DNA of 34,732 bases from Gammaproteobacteria bacterium RIFCSPHIGHO2_12_FULL_63_22 (GTDB taxonomy: Bacteria > Pseudomonadota > Gammaproteobacteria > Xanthomonadales > Xanthomonadaceae): assembly GCA_001801685.1 (NCBI GenBank), contig MGYJ01000013.1, positions 885 to 35,616 on the forward strand. Reading direction: 5' to 3'. A model generated the notes under the pieces. The model did no database searches and was not told the origin of the DNA. It saw only the letters and a program-made list of their open reading frames with translations. Numbering within the stretch: position 1 is the first letter of the stretch; every line of letters begins with the position of its first letter. The position numbers and the translations under genes were made by a program. This document shows positions 22,704 through 31,431 of this stretch, in pieces.

Positions 22704-23219
22704 TCACACCCAGTTCAGAATGAAGAGACCGATCCGAAACGTTTTTTCCACGGTGGGATCCGCGTCGAGGGCGTCCTCGGATTTCTGCTGCCAGCCGATC
22801 GAGACTTTTCGCCAACCGGTCAGGTTCCAATGAAACCCGCCGCCGGCGGCCGGCGTCTTCGACAATGTGAGCATCTCGGCCAGGATCGCGCCGAGTGTGT
22901 TGCGCCATTCCTTGAGATCGTTTTTCGAGTCGGTCGCATGAGTGACCGACTTCGCCGCGGAGAGGACCAGGCCGAGCTGACCCCCTTCTTTGCCGGACCA
23001 GTCGCGGAACTGATCGAGCGATTCGTCGTCAAACAGATAACCGCCGGGGATCAGGTAGTCGCCGGCTTCCAAATCGCGATAGGGGTAGTCGATCGAGTCC
23101 AGGGCCTCGGTGGCATCGGCCGCGCTGACCAACGCCTGGAACGTCGCCGACGCCGCGAGCAGCTCGGCGGCGAGCGCGAACGGTCGAGACAGCGGTCCGC
23201 TGGCGATGACATCGGGCAT
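22704..23219 (-). CDS. Tail terminator / head-tail joining candidate (171 aa)
   Basis: A 171-residue protein with N-terminal P-F-A-L-A-A-E-L-L-A-A-S-A-T-F-Q-A-L-V and a middle helix-strand pattern (E-W-R-N-T-L-G-A-I-L-A-E-M-L), comparable in size and position to tail terminator proteins. No Shine-Dalgarno; the upstream TAA lies six bases before the ATG, suggesting coupling. Starts MPDVIASG. Assignment is by position only. Confidence 0.55.
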   Translation of the reverse strand: MPDVIASGPLSRPFALAAELLAASATFQALVSAADATEALDSIDYPYRDLEAGDYLIPGGYLFDDESLDQFRDWSGKEGGQLGLVLSAAKSVTHATDSKNDLKEWRNTLGAILAEMLTLSKTPAAGGGFHWNLTGWRKVSIGWQQKSEDALDADPTVEKTFRIGLFILNWV

Positions 23220-23225
23220 GGTGGG

Positions 23226-23597
23226 TTATTGGCGGGGTTGGGCCGAGAGGCGGGCCTGGGTGGCCTGTTCGCGGCGGGTGAGTCGGACGGTTTGCACGCC
23301 GCGGCCGGAGATTACGGCCGTCGCCTGCCAGGTCGCTGCGTTAATGCTGAAATTCGACGGCACCTTGCCGAGCGTGACAGTCACGCTCGACGGCAGGACG
23401 AGTTTGGCGGTGCGGACGCGCTTCAAGCCGTCGGCGGCATCGTGTTGATCCGTGTCGTCGTTATCAAATTCCGCAAAGAGACCTTCCAGCTCCTCGCTGT
23501 CGCCGCTCGGCGGATAGTGCGTCACGGAGATCGCAAATCCGTCGGCGGCAAACAGGAGGTCATCGGCGCCGGAATCGATCAGGTCCTGGAACGTCAC
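23226..23597 (-). CDS. Head-tail connector candidate (123 aa)
   Basis: A 123-residue protein using a GTG start with GGAG 8 bases upstream, three bases after the previous stop. N-terminus acidic (M-T-F-Q-D-L-I-D-S-G-A-D-D-L-L-F-A-A-D-G), middle V-T-H-Y-P-P-S-G-D, then strands V-T-V-T-L-G-K and A-T-A-V-I-S-G-R-G-V-Q-T-V-R-L. Size and position match small head completion proteins. Not assigned to a family. Confidence 0.6.
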   Translation of the reverse strand: MTFQDLIDSGADDLLFAADGFAISVTHYPPSGDSEELEGLFAEFDNDDTDQHDAADGLKRVRTAKLVLPSSVTVTLGKVPSNFSINAATWQATAVISGRGVQTVRLTRREQATQARLSAQPRQ

Positions 23598-23600
23598 GCG

Positions 23601-24422
23601 TTACGCTCCGAGGGCATACTTGTAATCAACTTCCATCAGCGCAATCTTCACGGCGGGCGTGCCGGTGCCCGACGCCTTTTGAAGCTGCACGAAAGGCTGC
23701 ACGTTGAGACCGGCCGACAGGGCCGACATATCGAACGTGGTCCCCTCGGCGACGCGTTCGCCGTCGATGAAGAAACGGACGTCGGTCAGGCCGCGGGTAA
23801 AGTCGATGTGCAGCAGCTTGTAGACCGCGGCCAGCGTCTGACCGCTCGCCTTGTCGTCGTTGTCCGTGGTGGCGTCGTCGGTTTCGACGACGAGCGCCGT
23901 GGTCGATACCGACCCTTGCATCCGGAACCAGGCATTCGTCGCCACGGAATCCGCGGTATCGTTCTGCGCGGCCCCCAGGCCGACGACCAGAGTCGTGACG
24001 GCATCAATGCCGGAGACCTGCACGATCGCCCGAAAGTGTTGGATCATCCGCACATCGAACATCAGGACGTCGTTTTGATAGAGCGTGACGACCTGGGCCT
24101 CGGACGTAGCGTCGAGCGTCAGGGCCGCCGCGCCGCCGTCCTCGGTCATGCAGAGATACGTCGGCGTGCCGGCCGAGGACGTATCTTTGATCGTCCAGCC
24201 GTTCATGCCGGGCGTTGTCGTAAACGATTGGGCGCGATCGAACTTGTCCGACCAGCAGCGCGTGCCGCGGACGACCAGGCCGACTGCCGGCACCAGCGGC
24301 GCGAGCTGCAGCAGACCGCCGGCGAGGGCGAGTAGACCGCAGACCAGCGCGAGACTGAACAGCGAGGCACACGATTGCATCGTGCGGCGGTTTTTCCAGT
24401 AGTAGAGCGAATACGAAGTCAT
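23601..24422 (-). CDS. Capsid-region protein with N-terminal membrane/signal segment (273 aa)
   Basis: Residues 17-50 (S-C-A-S-L-F-S-L-A-L-V-C-G-L-L-A-L-A-G-G-L-L, P-L-V-P-A-V-G-L-V-V) are strongly hydrophobic, preceded by a basic start, so the protein looks exported or membrane-anchored, which is unusual directly after the capsid gene. Residues 55-270 form a beta sandwich of jelly-roll type (D-K-F-D-R-A-Q-S-F-T, G-W-T-I-K-D-T-S-S, A-W-F-R-M-Q-G-S, L-L-H-I-D-F-T-R-G). Possible head decoration or fibre protein. The hydrophobic stretch might be a removed peptide. Ribosome site AAAGG about 10 bases upstream. Confidence 0.65.
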   Translation of the reverse strand: MTSYSLYYWKNRRTMQSCASLFSLALVCGLLALAGGLLQLAPLVPAVGLVVRGTRCWSDKFDRAQSFTTTPGMNGWTIKDTSSAGTPTYLCMTEDGGAAALTLDATSEAQVVTLYQNDVLMFDVRMIQHFRAIVQVSGIDAVTTLVVGLGAAQNDTADSVATNAWFRMQGSVSTTALVVETDDATTDNDDKASGQTLAAVYKLLHIDFTRGLTDVRFFIDGERVAEGTTFDMSALSAGLNVQPFVQLQKASGTGTPAVKIALMEVDYKYALGA

Positions 24423-24466
24423 GGAAATAAGCCTTTCGAAACTGAGCGGTGTGGTGCGTGGACGGG

Positions 24467-24496
24467 AAAAGCGGCGGCCGGCGATCCGGCCGCCGC
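24467..24496 (-). terminator. Rho-independent terminator after the capsid gene
   Basis: Minus strand: GCGGCGGCCGG and CCGGCCGCCGC (11 bp, perfect, loop ATCG) followed by TTTT. It lies 12 bases after the capsid stop and 44 bases before the next start, so it should make head genes more abundant than downstream tail genes. Confidence 0.8.
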
Positions 24497-24508
24497 GGGC
24501 GATGCGGC

Positions 24509-26737
24509 TTATGCTCCGGCGTGCTTCTGCAGGCCGCGCCAGTTGAGCGCCTTGGCGCCGAACGATTGGAGAATGATGTAGGACTGCGACAACTTGCGCG
24601 GGTCGATGAACTGCCGGGTGACCGGCGTCCGCTGACCCTGCAGGAAACTCACCTCGACGGTGTCGATCTGCGCGGTGTCCGCCGCCAGATACCAGGCGGT
24701 CGTACTGGCCGAATCGAGCAGCGGTTCGATCACGGGGATTAACTGGCTGGCCATGTTGTAGGCCAGCGAGCCGGTCGCCACGTTGTCATACACCGACATC
24801 ACGAGCTGCAGAATCGTGGTCCGCAATGCCGAGGGGCCGATGATGTACCGCGGAATCAGGTTCAGGATGTCGGCGCCTTCCGCCTGTTCGGGCGTGTTCT
24901 CGCCGCGCATCTGCATCATGAGATTCGTCAGCGTCTGCAGCGTCGTCGTCGACGGGGCGCCGGCCCCCGTGGTGAGATTCAGCCGCTTGCGGTTGCCGGT
25001 CACCGTCGAGAACAGGGCCTGGCCGTCGCGCATCGTCGGATTGCTGGTGATGATCGACCAGGCGACCGCGTTCACCGTCCGGCGGGCGGCATTGCCGAGC
25101 TGGGCCGGAATGCGGGACAGGGCGCTCATGTCGTCGTTGATCAGCAGCCGATAGCTGAAATCGACTTCATACGACCGGCATTCGACAGAATACGATTCCT
25201 TCGCGTCGGCGAAGCTGGCCTTTTCCGGATCCTTGTTGTCGTTCCAGACCGGCAGGTTCGGGACGGCGCCGAGCAAGAACACGTTCTTCGCCTTGAAGTC
25301 GACGAAGTCGCTGCCGACCCGCATCACCTGTTCCCAGGTCGACGGGGCCTCGGTATAGCCGAGGGCCATCGACTTGTTGATGGCGTCCATCGTGATGTTC
25401 GCGAAGCTGCCCGTGGTGTGATAGGCGCCCGCGTCGCGGATGCCGAGGATTTCGCAGGCCCGCTGCGGTCCGAGCAATGCGAAATGGGCGATCTCTTCGC
25501 GGGTCATTTCGAACGTGCGGACGCCGTTGATTTTTTCGACGTATTCGCGAGCCATGTCGAACAGGCTGGCGGCCCGGAAGTGGGCAGAATCCTTATCCTG
25601 TTCCGCGACGGGAAAAATCCGCTCGCGGGCCGCTTCCCGCCGCTTGGCGACGTTGTCTTGTTCGTGTTCCGCGACGGGGGAGGCGATGCTGTCCAGCGAG
25701 CGGAGGACGAGGGCTGTCTTCATCTGCTTTTCAAATTTGTCGACCTGGGCCGGGCCGGCGGAAATGAACGTCCGCGTCCCGAACGTTTTCTCCTGCTCTT
25801 CGCGATGATCGAGGACGGCCTTTTCGATGTCCTCGCGCGAGCGGCAGCCGGCGAGTTTGTCGTCGAGGGCGCGGGTCCGTGTCACGCAGGCCAGGTGGAG
25901 CGTGTTGTCGGCGATGCCGCGGAGCTCCTCGGAGCGCTTGGCGGTTTCTTCGATCGCCTTCGTGGCGGCTTTGTTGGACGCGTCTTCGACTATTCGCTGC
26001 ATGCGGACTTCAAAGTCCGCCAGCAGCGTCTTGGAATCGGCGTCTTCTTTGCGTTCGCCCAATTTGTGTTCGACGGCCCAGCGCTGGGCCTCTTCATCGC
26101 TCAATTCCTTCGGCATGCCGCGGGTTTCGAGCAGACTGCGGAGCTCGGGGTTCATGGAGAAGTCCTTTTCTTCCGGTAACGCTGTCGGATCGAAGCCCCG
26201 CAGCTTGGCTTGTTCGTCGGCTCCAATCGGGGTCAACGAGACCTCGCGGAGCTTCCATTTCGTAATAACGTTGACGGGGCCGGTGTAAGACCGGCCATTG
26301 ATGAGTTCGGTCCGGCCGCGCGGCACGAAGCGCTTTTCCAGCCGCAGGTAGCCGGCGGAAACGTCGGTGAAGTGGCCCTCGCGGACCATCGACCAGGCGG
26401 TTTCCGCGCCGTTGGCGAATCGCAGCGTGCCGGTCAGTCCGTCACCTTCGCGGCGGATATTGCGCACCGATCCGAGCTGGTTCGCCATCGTTTTCCGCTG
26501 ATGGTTGTCGAGCAGCGGGACTTGCTCGGGAAATTGCGCGCCGTCCATCCGGAGCACTTCCGGGATCATCTGTTTTCGTTCGGGGTCGGGCATGACGACG
26601 GGCGCTTCGGTGGCGATCGTCGCCGCCACGGAGCGGGCCGTTTCATCCGCGGTTGTCGCCGTCAGCGGCAGCGCGCGGAAACTGAGATCGTTCAGTTCTT
26701 TGGCGGCTTCACGCCGTGCTGTTTGCTTGCTCGGCAT
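24509..26737 (-). CDS. Prohead protease / major capsid protein fusion (742 aa)
   Basis: Residues 15-180 are a prohead protease of the HK97/U35 type: Leu-Leu-Asp-Asn-His with catalytic His79, and D-V-S-A-G-Y with Ser127, then E-V-S-L-T-P-I-G-A-D. Residues 195-320 are a charged helical scaffold (delta) region. From about 330 on there is an HK97-fold capsid subunit of the Mu-T-like type (E-P-L-L-D-S-A-S-T-T-A-W-Y-L-A-A-D and G-A-K-A-L-N-W-R-G near the end). Such fusions are known in phages. The ATG at 26737 is preceded by AGGG (9 bases) and overlaps the portal gene by 29 bases. An internal ATG (Met195) with its own ribosome site could make free scaffold-capsid protein. Confidence 0.92.
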   Translation of the reverse strand: MPSKQTARREAAKELNDLSFRALPLTATTADETARSVAATIATEAPVVMPDPERKQMIPEVLRMDGAQFPEQVPLLDNHQRKTMANQLGSVRNIRREGDGLTGTLRFANGAETAWSMVREGHFTDVSAGYLRLEKRFVPRGRTELINGRSYTGPVNVITKWKLREVSLTPIGADEQAKLRGFDPTALPEEKDFSMNPELRSLLETRGMPKELSDEEAQRWAVEHKLGERKEDADSKTLLADFEVRMQRIVEDASNKAATKAIEETAKRSEELRGIADNTLHLACVTRTRALDDKLAGCRSREDIEKAVLDHREEQEKTFGTRTFISAGPAQVDKFEKQMKTALVLRSLDSIASPVAEHEQDNVAKRREAARERIFPVAEQDKDSAHFRAASLFDMAREYVEKINGVRTFEMTREEIAHFALLGPQRACEILGIRDAGAYHTTGSFANITMDAINKSMALGYTEAPSTWEQVMRVGSDFVDFKAKNVFLLGAVPNLPVWNDNKDPEKASFADAKESYSVECRSYEVDFSYRLLINDDMSALSRIPAQLGNAARRTVNAVAWSIITSNPTMRDGQALFSTVTGNRKRLNLTTGAGAPSTTTLQTLTNLMMQMRGENTPEQAEGADILNLIPRYIIGPSALRTTILQLVMSVYDNVATGSLAYNMASQLIPVIEPLLDSASTTAWYLAADTAQIDTVEVSFLQGQRTPVTRQFIDPRKLSQSYIILQSFGAKALNWRGLQKHAGA
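26163..26169 (-). promoter_or_regulatory. Internal ribosome site for the capsid part
   Basis: AAAAGGA ends 7 bases before the in-frame ATG at 26155 (Met195, MNPELRSLLETRG). Initiation here would give a 548-residue scaffold-capsid protein without the protease. Confidence 0.6.
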
Positions 26738-28343
26738 TCGCTTGACCCTGTTGAGGTTGAGCCGGGGCGGCTGGTTTCTGACCCAGCGATGCGGCGATGT
26801 ACCATTCCGGCAGGCCGTTCGCTTTACATTCAGCGATCCACTCGATGATGTCCTGCTGCACGTCGCCTGAATCGCGGCCGATCGCCGCGTTTTCGATCTG
26901 CGGGGAACTGCGTCCGCCGGCAATCCGCATCGAGGCCGCTTCGTCGTCGTCTTTTGGATTGATGGAGCGAGGGACCGGGCCGCTCCAATTCGTGTCAAGA
27001 AACTCGGGTTCGCGATCGGCGAATTCTTCCGGCGTGACGATGCCGGCAAAATAGCCGGCGGCGACGCCCAGGCGGATCACTTCCTCATAGAACGGCTGCA
27101 GGAAGCCGGAGGCGAACCAGTCCTGCACGCCTTCCATCTCGGGCCAGCAATCGTTGTCGGCGGACCGCTCGGAAGAAAAGGATGAATTGCGATAGTCGCC
27201 GGTGATCGTGCTGGCTTTGACGCCGGGCATGGCCGTCCCGACGCCGCGCAGCATGTGCTGAATGAACGCCTCGGCGTTCGTTGTCGGCTGGTTCGGCGTG
27301 AAGCCTTTGAGGTCGCCGTCCTGGCCGAGATTGATCATCATCCCCGCTTTCATGCGGGTGATCTTGTTGCCGTCGTCGTCGATCAGTTCTCCGGCGTCGT
27401 TGTCGGTGCCATTGAGGCCGAATTGCGTTTTTGAGCGACTGAGCCGGTAGCCGAGGGCCACGCAGGCGGCGATCGCCGCCGACTTGAGGACGTTGTATTG
27501 ATAGTCGCCGGTGGAGTGCGTCTGCAGGATGGCCGGCGCGAGCCACGGCACGCCGCGGAGCTGATCGACATCGTCCTGCACGTAAAGATGGTAAATCTGA
27601 TCGGCGTCGACGCGGGCCACGTCGTCATAGGCCAAGAGATTAAATTCGTCGAGGCGTTGCGACGTGATGTGATAGGCCACACGCTCGCCGTCTTGGTTGA
27701 GTTCGATGCCGCGGTAAAAGTCGTGGCCCGCTTCAAAGCCGTCGGCCTTGGTGAACTGGCTCAATCGCCGCGGGGCGATCATTTGCAACGCGAGCCGAAT
27801 CGGTGAACCGAGGGCCTGCTGCTTGGCGCGGGACAGCGTTTTGCGGCGGACGAGGGCCTCGCCGGAGAGAATGCAGGTCCGCAGGGCCAGTTTCTGCTGC
27901 TCGACCAAATCGAGACCGCCGCGGCCGGGCTTGCCGCGGACGTCGCAGCAGTTGTGCAGTGCCCACCAGAGCTTGCGGGCGGCTTTGCGGAATTCGACGT
28001 GTGGCTTGCCGTCGATCCCCTTCGCCTGGCTGTTCGGGTGCATCCCGCGGCCGATGACCTTCGTCTCGATGGTGCGGACGATCTTGCGCGCGTAGGGATT
28101 GTTGCGATAGAGGTTCCAGGATTCCGCCTCGCATTGATCGAGCTGCGCGCGGGGAATCTGGTTTTCGGGCAGCAACAACCGTTCAAAGGAATTGGTCAGC
28201 CGGTTGTATTTTCCGGCGGCGTAACCGCCTTTGCCGTTGGAGACGGCGGCGATCTGGTCCAGCGTGGCGCGGGCCGCCAGGCGTTCCAGTTGCCGGCCGG
28301 GCGAGAAGAGGCCGACGAGTTGATCGACGAGGCTGGCGATCAT
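26709..28343 (-). CDS. Portal protein, lambda B family (544 aa)
   Basis: Forms the dodecameric portal through which DNA is packaged. Features of the lambda-B-type portals are visible: an early Y-N-R-L-T-N-S-F, W-N-L-Y-R-N-N-P-Y-A-R-K-I-V-R-T-I-E (helix domain), W-A-L-H-N-C-C-D and G-E-A-L-V-R-R-K (wing strands), D-D-V-D-Q-L-R-G-V-P-W-L-A-P-A-I, G-K-F-like K-G-F-T-P-N-Q-P, A-S-T-I-T-G-D-Y-R-N-S-S-F-S-S-E-R (conserved), and a proline/glutamine-rich tail. The frame is open 55 codons further upstream, but ATG at 28343 has GGGGGGCG and overlaps the preceding TGA (ATGA). Confidence 0.93.
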   Translation of the reverse strand: MIASLVDQLVGLFSPGRQLERLAARATLDQIAAVSNGKGGYAAGKYNRLTNSFERLLLPENQIPRAQLDQCEAESWNLYRNNPYARKIVRTIETKVIGRGMHPNSQAKGIDGKPHVEFRKAARKLWWALHNCCDVRGKPGRGGLDLVEQQKLALRTCILSGEALVRRKTLSRAKQQALGSPIRLALQMIAPRRLSQFTKADGFEAGHDFYRGIELNQDGERVAYHITSQRLDEFNLLAYDDVARVDADQIYHLYVQDDVDQLRGVPWLAPAILQTHSTGDYQYNVLKSAAIAACVALGYRLSRSKTQFGLNGTDNDAGELIDDDGNKITRMKAGMMINLGQDGDLKGFTPNQPTTNAEAFIQHMLRGVGTAMPGVKASTITGDYRNSSFSSERSADNDCWPEMEGVQDWFASGFLQPFYEEVIRLGVAAGYFAGIVTPEEFADREPEFLDTNWSGPVPRSINPKDDDEAASMRIAGGRSSPQIENAAIGRDSGDVQQDIIEWIAECKANGLPEWYIAASLGQKPAAPAQPQQGQANAEQANSTA

Positions 28344-28561
28344 CGTTCGCCCCCCGTTTCGACCAGCGATGCCATCGATCCGCCGCCGTCCTCGAGGTCG
28401 TTGATCTGTCGGATCAGGCGATCGCGATCTGCGCTCAGTTCCGCATAACGGGCCTGCTGCCGACGATGGCCGGTCGGGCCGACGTCGAATTCCTGGGCGA
28501 GCCGGCAACGTGTGAGCGCGGCAAGAACTTCAGTCAGTTCGTTTTGCAGAATTTCCAGCAT
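28340..28561 (-). CDS. gpW-like small head-tail joining protein (73 aa)
   Basis: A 73-residue helical protein: MLEILQNELTEVLAALTRCR, then V-G-P-T-G-H-R-R-Q-Q-A-R-Y and D-R-D-R-L-I-R-Q-I-N-D-L. The helix-turn-helix spacing with a basic loop and Y-A-E-L core resembles lambda gpW, usually encoded beside the portal gene. ATG at 28561 is chosen; a TTG six codons earlier is possible. The start codon overlaps the 3' end of the zinc-ribbon gene. Fold-level similarity only. Confidence 0.6.
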   Translation of the reverse strand: MLEILQNELTEVLAALTRCRLAQEFDVGPTGHRRQQARYAELSADRDRLIRQINDLEDGGGSMASLVETGGER

Positions 28562-28892
28562 GCCCTGGTGATAGACCAAGAGCCGGTTTCGGCGAAGAGG
28601 GCCTTTCCGCCGGCGGGAATTTTCCCGCCGGCAAGCGGAGGTTTGTTGCGGTAACTGTAATTTCCAGGTCGACAGACCAAGTGTGGGCGCACGTGTCGCA
28701 TTTGAAATAATGTCGACTCTTACCCTCGTATTGGCCGTTGTGCCGGCCCTGTCCGCCGCGGCCCTCGCCGCAGATCGGGCATTTCTTCCAGTCCGCGGAA
28801 AGTTTCGGAGCTGTGGGGATCGCGGTTTCCGGCATGGCCGGCCGGGTCTGCGGCGCGGGAGCCGGCGGGCGCTTGGAATCCTGTCGTTTCAT
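28530..28892 (-). CDS. Zinc-ribbon protein (120 aa)
   Basis: Two cysteine pairs, C-P-I-C (near residue 39) and C-D-T-C (near 65), with H-N-G-Q-Y-E-G-K-S-R-H-Y-F-K between, form a probable zinc ribbon. The flanks are proline-rich and disordered. ATG at 28892 has GGGAGAG 7 bases upstream and overlaps the terminase stop (ATGA); a GTG two codons earlier is in frame. Position between terminase and portal suggests an accessory DNA-packaging or DNA-binding role, which is inference. Confidence 0.7.
   Translation of the reverse strand: MKRQDSKRPPAPAPQTRPAMPETAIPTAPKLSADWKKCPICGEGRGGQGRHNGQYEGKSRHYFKCDTCAHTWSVDLEITVTATNLRLPAGKFPPAERPSSPKPALGLSPGHAGNSAKRTD
28609..28632. repeat. Palindrome with 11-bp arms in the zinc-ribbon gene
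   Basis: Arms GCCGGCGGGAA and TTCCCGCCGGC around two T bases, coding P-A-G-K-F-P-P-A. No T tract follows on either strand, so it is not a terminator; it may be a dispersed palindrome like that at 3352. Confidence 0.55.
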
Positions 28893-30814
28893 AACCACTC
28901 TCTCCCATCAGATCGGTCGTCGCCGGAAAAGTTCGATGCACGTTTCGCGGCGACGGCCTGAGATACGCTTGGCCGTGGCGGCAGTGAATCCCAAGTCCGG
29001 CCGTCCTCGGTAACGCAGAGTGCGGCCGTGCGCGCGTATCGCAAACAATCGCGAAAGTCGTTTGGTCCGCGCTTCTTCCAGGTGTGGACTTCATAACCGT
29101 CGTCGTTCTTTTCTTCTGCCGGATATTCATTCTGGAGTTCTGCCAGAAAGGTCACGTCAAGACCGATGTCGGCGGCCAGAGTCCAGCCGGGATCTTCAGG
29201 CGTGATCAAATCATTGTTGAGCACGCGCTGAATCCAGCGCTGCGTGCGCTCCGTGTTGACGTTGACCAAGGTTAGCCCGCCCAACTTGGCCTTGTGATTC
29301 AGATTTGATTCGGCTTCGCCGCGGGTCAACTGAAAGCCTTGGTCGAACCGGCTGGTCGAGTGGCCTTTGCAGGGCCAGCAGCCGTGGATCCGGCGGCAGA
29401 AAGCGTAGACGTCTTCCGTCCGATTGCCGTCGCCGGAATCGATCAAGGTCACGCCCGGCCGGAGCGGATTGCCGCCGTCCGCATGAGAGTAATAGCTCTT
29501 CGGTCCATTTATGATTTCGGCGAGCTCATCCCAGGTGGCGCAGAAACCGTAATCCACGACGTGGCCGCGGCCGCGGGGTCCCCAGACGCAGACAATCCAT
29601 TTCAGCCGGTCGCCCTGCACGTCGACCCCGCGCGTCGTGAAGATTGACCAGGCGGGGCAAATCCGCTGCGGATCGCCGGTACAGAGTCTCGCAGCGAGTT
29701 CCGTACCCGAAAGTTGCGGCGGCGCTTCGTCCCACGTGAGGCCAAGCCATGAGTTCACAAAATTTCTCCTCTTTTCATTGTGCCGGCAGGATTCGAGCCA
29801 CTCCTTGGCGATCAAGCCCCAGGTGATCGAGGGCAGCAGGGAATGGAGCGTGGACAACGGACCAAAGGATGCATCGGGACCAGGTCGCAGCGGCTTGCCT
29901 TTGAGTTTGCCTGAACCGGCGACGGTCATCCCCTCAGGAACCCACACGCCGGAATTCAGCATGGCGTACCGGTGACCATCGAGAATCTTCTTTTGGCAGT
30001 GGCTGCATTCGTACCACGCGGTTTCCAGGGCGACGGTTGGATCGCTGCGACCGCTGGCGGGTTTCTCCCACTTAAGGCCGCCCGGTTTGTCGCGCTCGCC
30101 GAAGACCAGCTCCTGCCAGCCGTTGCAGCGCGGGCAGGGGACTTCCCGCCGGCGGTTGTCCGCGGCGAGCCGGGCCGGTTCGATGCGGGAATCCTTTTTC
30201 GTCGCCGGTGTCGACATCTTGAGGATTTTGTGCCGACAGAAACCCTTCGCCCGCTCGCGCATCAGTTCGGCGAAATCCGCCTCGTCGGATTTCCGCCGGG
30301 ACATTTTATCGATTTCATTCAAGACGACGACGAACGCCGCATAGTCGGCGGCGGCGGACGGCGAGCCGGACCAGGCTCCGTGAATCAGCATGTTCGCGAG
30401 TTCGATTTTGTCTGATCCGCGGCGGCCTGGCGGCGGCAACACGTCCGCCAGCTCGGGGATCTTTTCCAGGATCCTCCAGAGACGTTTCAGAACTCGCTTG
30501 ACCGACCGGATATCGGCATCCCCCCACGCGCAGGGGTTCGGGTTGTAGCGCGCGATCCGCGCGAGGCAGGCCTGGGCGAAGACCGTCTTGCCGAGCCTGG
30601 AGGCCCATTGCAGGGAGATCGTGCGGATGTAGGGATCATCGAAACAGTCGAGCGGCTCGCGGGCGTGCGGGAACAGATCGAGGCGGAACTTGCCGCGGAT
30701 TTCGGAGCCGGGCGGGAGCGTGATCTCGCGCTCGGCGAAGTCCGCGGTCCGCACGAACGGCGTCGGGCGGATGACGTCGCAGACCGGAGCGGTGATCCCG
30801 AAGAACAAACCCAC
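28889..30814 (-). CDS. Terminase large subunit, GpA family (641 aa)
   Basis: The DNA-packaging motor and nuclease. A GTG start at 30814 with AGGAG 8 bases upstream is preferred; the ribosome site spans the stop of the small subunit, and no ATG precedes residue 142. Motifs: ATPase Walker-A-like W-A-S-R-L-G-K-T (70-77), Walker B V-V-V-L-N-E-I-D-K (162-170), M-S-T-P (200-203), a zinc-binding pair C-P-R-C (227-230) and C-S-H-C (270-273) typical of the GpA family, and nuclease acidic residues in V-D-V-Q-G-D-R (Asp398) and L-I-D-S-G (Asp459). C-terminus G-P-N-D-F-R-D-C also conserved. The family suggests packaging by recognition of cos-type or similar sites. Confidence 0.95.
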   Translation of the reverse strand: MGLFFGITAPVCDVIRPTPFVRTADFAEREITLPPGSEIRGKFRLDLFPHAREPLDCFDDPYIRTISLQWASRLGKTVFAQACLARIARYNPNPCAWGDADIRSVKRVLKRLWRILEKIPELADVLPPPGRRGSDKIELANMLIHGAWSGSPSAAADYAAFVVVLNEIDKMSRRKSDEADFAELMRERAKGFCRHKILKMSTPATKKDSRIEPARLAADNRRREVPCPRCNGWQELVFGERDKPGGLKWEKPASGRSDPTVALETAWYECSHCQKKILDGHRYAMLNSGVWVPEGMTVAGSGKLKGKPLRPGPDASFGPLSTLHSLLPSITWGLIAKEWLESCRHNEKRRNFVNSWLGLTWDEAPPQLSGTELAARLCTGDPQRICPAWSIFTTRGVDVQGDRLKWIVCVWGPRGRGHVVDYGFCATWDELAEIINGPKSYYSHADGGNPLRPGVTLIDSGDGNRTEDVYAFCRRIHGCWPCKGHSTSRFDQGFQLTRGEAESNLNHKAKLGGLTLVNVNTERTQRWIQRVLNNDLITPEDPGWTLAADIGLDVTFLAELQNEYPAEEKNDDGYEVHTWKKRGPNDFRDCLRYARTAALCVTEDGRTWDSLPPRPSVSQAVAAKRASNFSGDDRSDGREWL

Positions 30815-30819
30815 GACGA

Positions 30820-31299
30820 TCACTCCTGCGGCGAGCGTTTGAGATCCTCGGCGAGCTGCTCGCGGCGGCGGTCGAGTTCCGCCTTGATCCGCGGGCCGAT
30901 CGCCTTCTTGCATTTCTTGCAGCACTCGCCGGCGAGCAGATCGGGCAACTGTTCGCACCAATCGGCCAGGCCGGAGAGGATGTTCGCGAGGAAGAGTTCG
31001 TAACTCGGCCGCGGGAGGAGTTCCTTCTCCTGCTCCTGCAGGTGCAGCTCTTCCTTGCGTGTGCGGATTTTGTCCCGCTTCAGGGCCTCGGCGGCGCGGG
31101 CCACCTTGAGCGTCTGCATCTGCGTGCCGCGGTCGGATCCCTTCTTCGCCAGTCGATCTCGCCAGGCGGTGATCGCATCGAGATCGTAGCCGGCTGAACA
31201 ATCCGGAAAGTCGGGATGCTGTTCGCGCCAGTCGCGGAGCGTCCGCGCTGTGACGCCCAGCTTGTCGGCCGCTTCCTTTTGTTCCGCGACGATCGCCAT
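30820..31299 (-). CDS. Terminase small subunit, Nu1-like (159 aa)
   Basis: The N-terminal winged helix (residues 5-55: A-A-D-K-L-G-V-T-A-R-T-L-R-D-W-R-E-Q-H-P) recognises the packaging site; the middle (65-105) is a long Lys/Arg/Glu coiled coil, and residues 110-140 include C-C-K-K-C-K-K. Length and layout match lambda Nu1-like proteins. The ATG is preceded by AGGG about 11 bases upstream. The gene ends six bases before the large subunit start, giving coupled translation. It is the first gene of the late operon; the divergent intergenic region lies to its right. Confidence 0.85.
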   Translation of the reverse strand: MAIVAEQKEAADKLGVTARTLRDWREQHPDFPDCSAGYDLDAITAWRDRLAKKGSDRGTQMQTLKVARAAEALKRDKIRTRKEELHLQEQEKELLPRPSYELFLANILSGLADWCEQLPDLLAGECCKKCKKAIGPRIKAELDRRREQLAEDLKRSPQE

Positions 31300-31431
31300 C
31301 CATCGTGTTCCCTACACCCGTACAGGACCGGGGCGAGAACGCCGCCGGAAGTCCGAAAATTCTTCCCTCAAGCCTGCCTTGGACTTAGCCTAAAACCGCT
31401 GTTTCCCAGCAGAATTCCTTGTATTTTTGCC

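Noticed and set aside
22665-24335. Plus-strand frame of 556 codons
   Set aside because: Antisense to four coupled head-tail genes; high-GC shadow.
28609-28632. Perfect hairpin considered as terminator
   Set aside because: No T tract on either strand and it lies inside a coding gene; kept as a repeat only.
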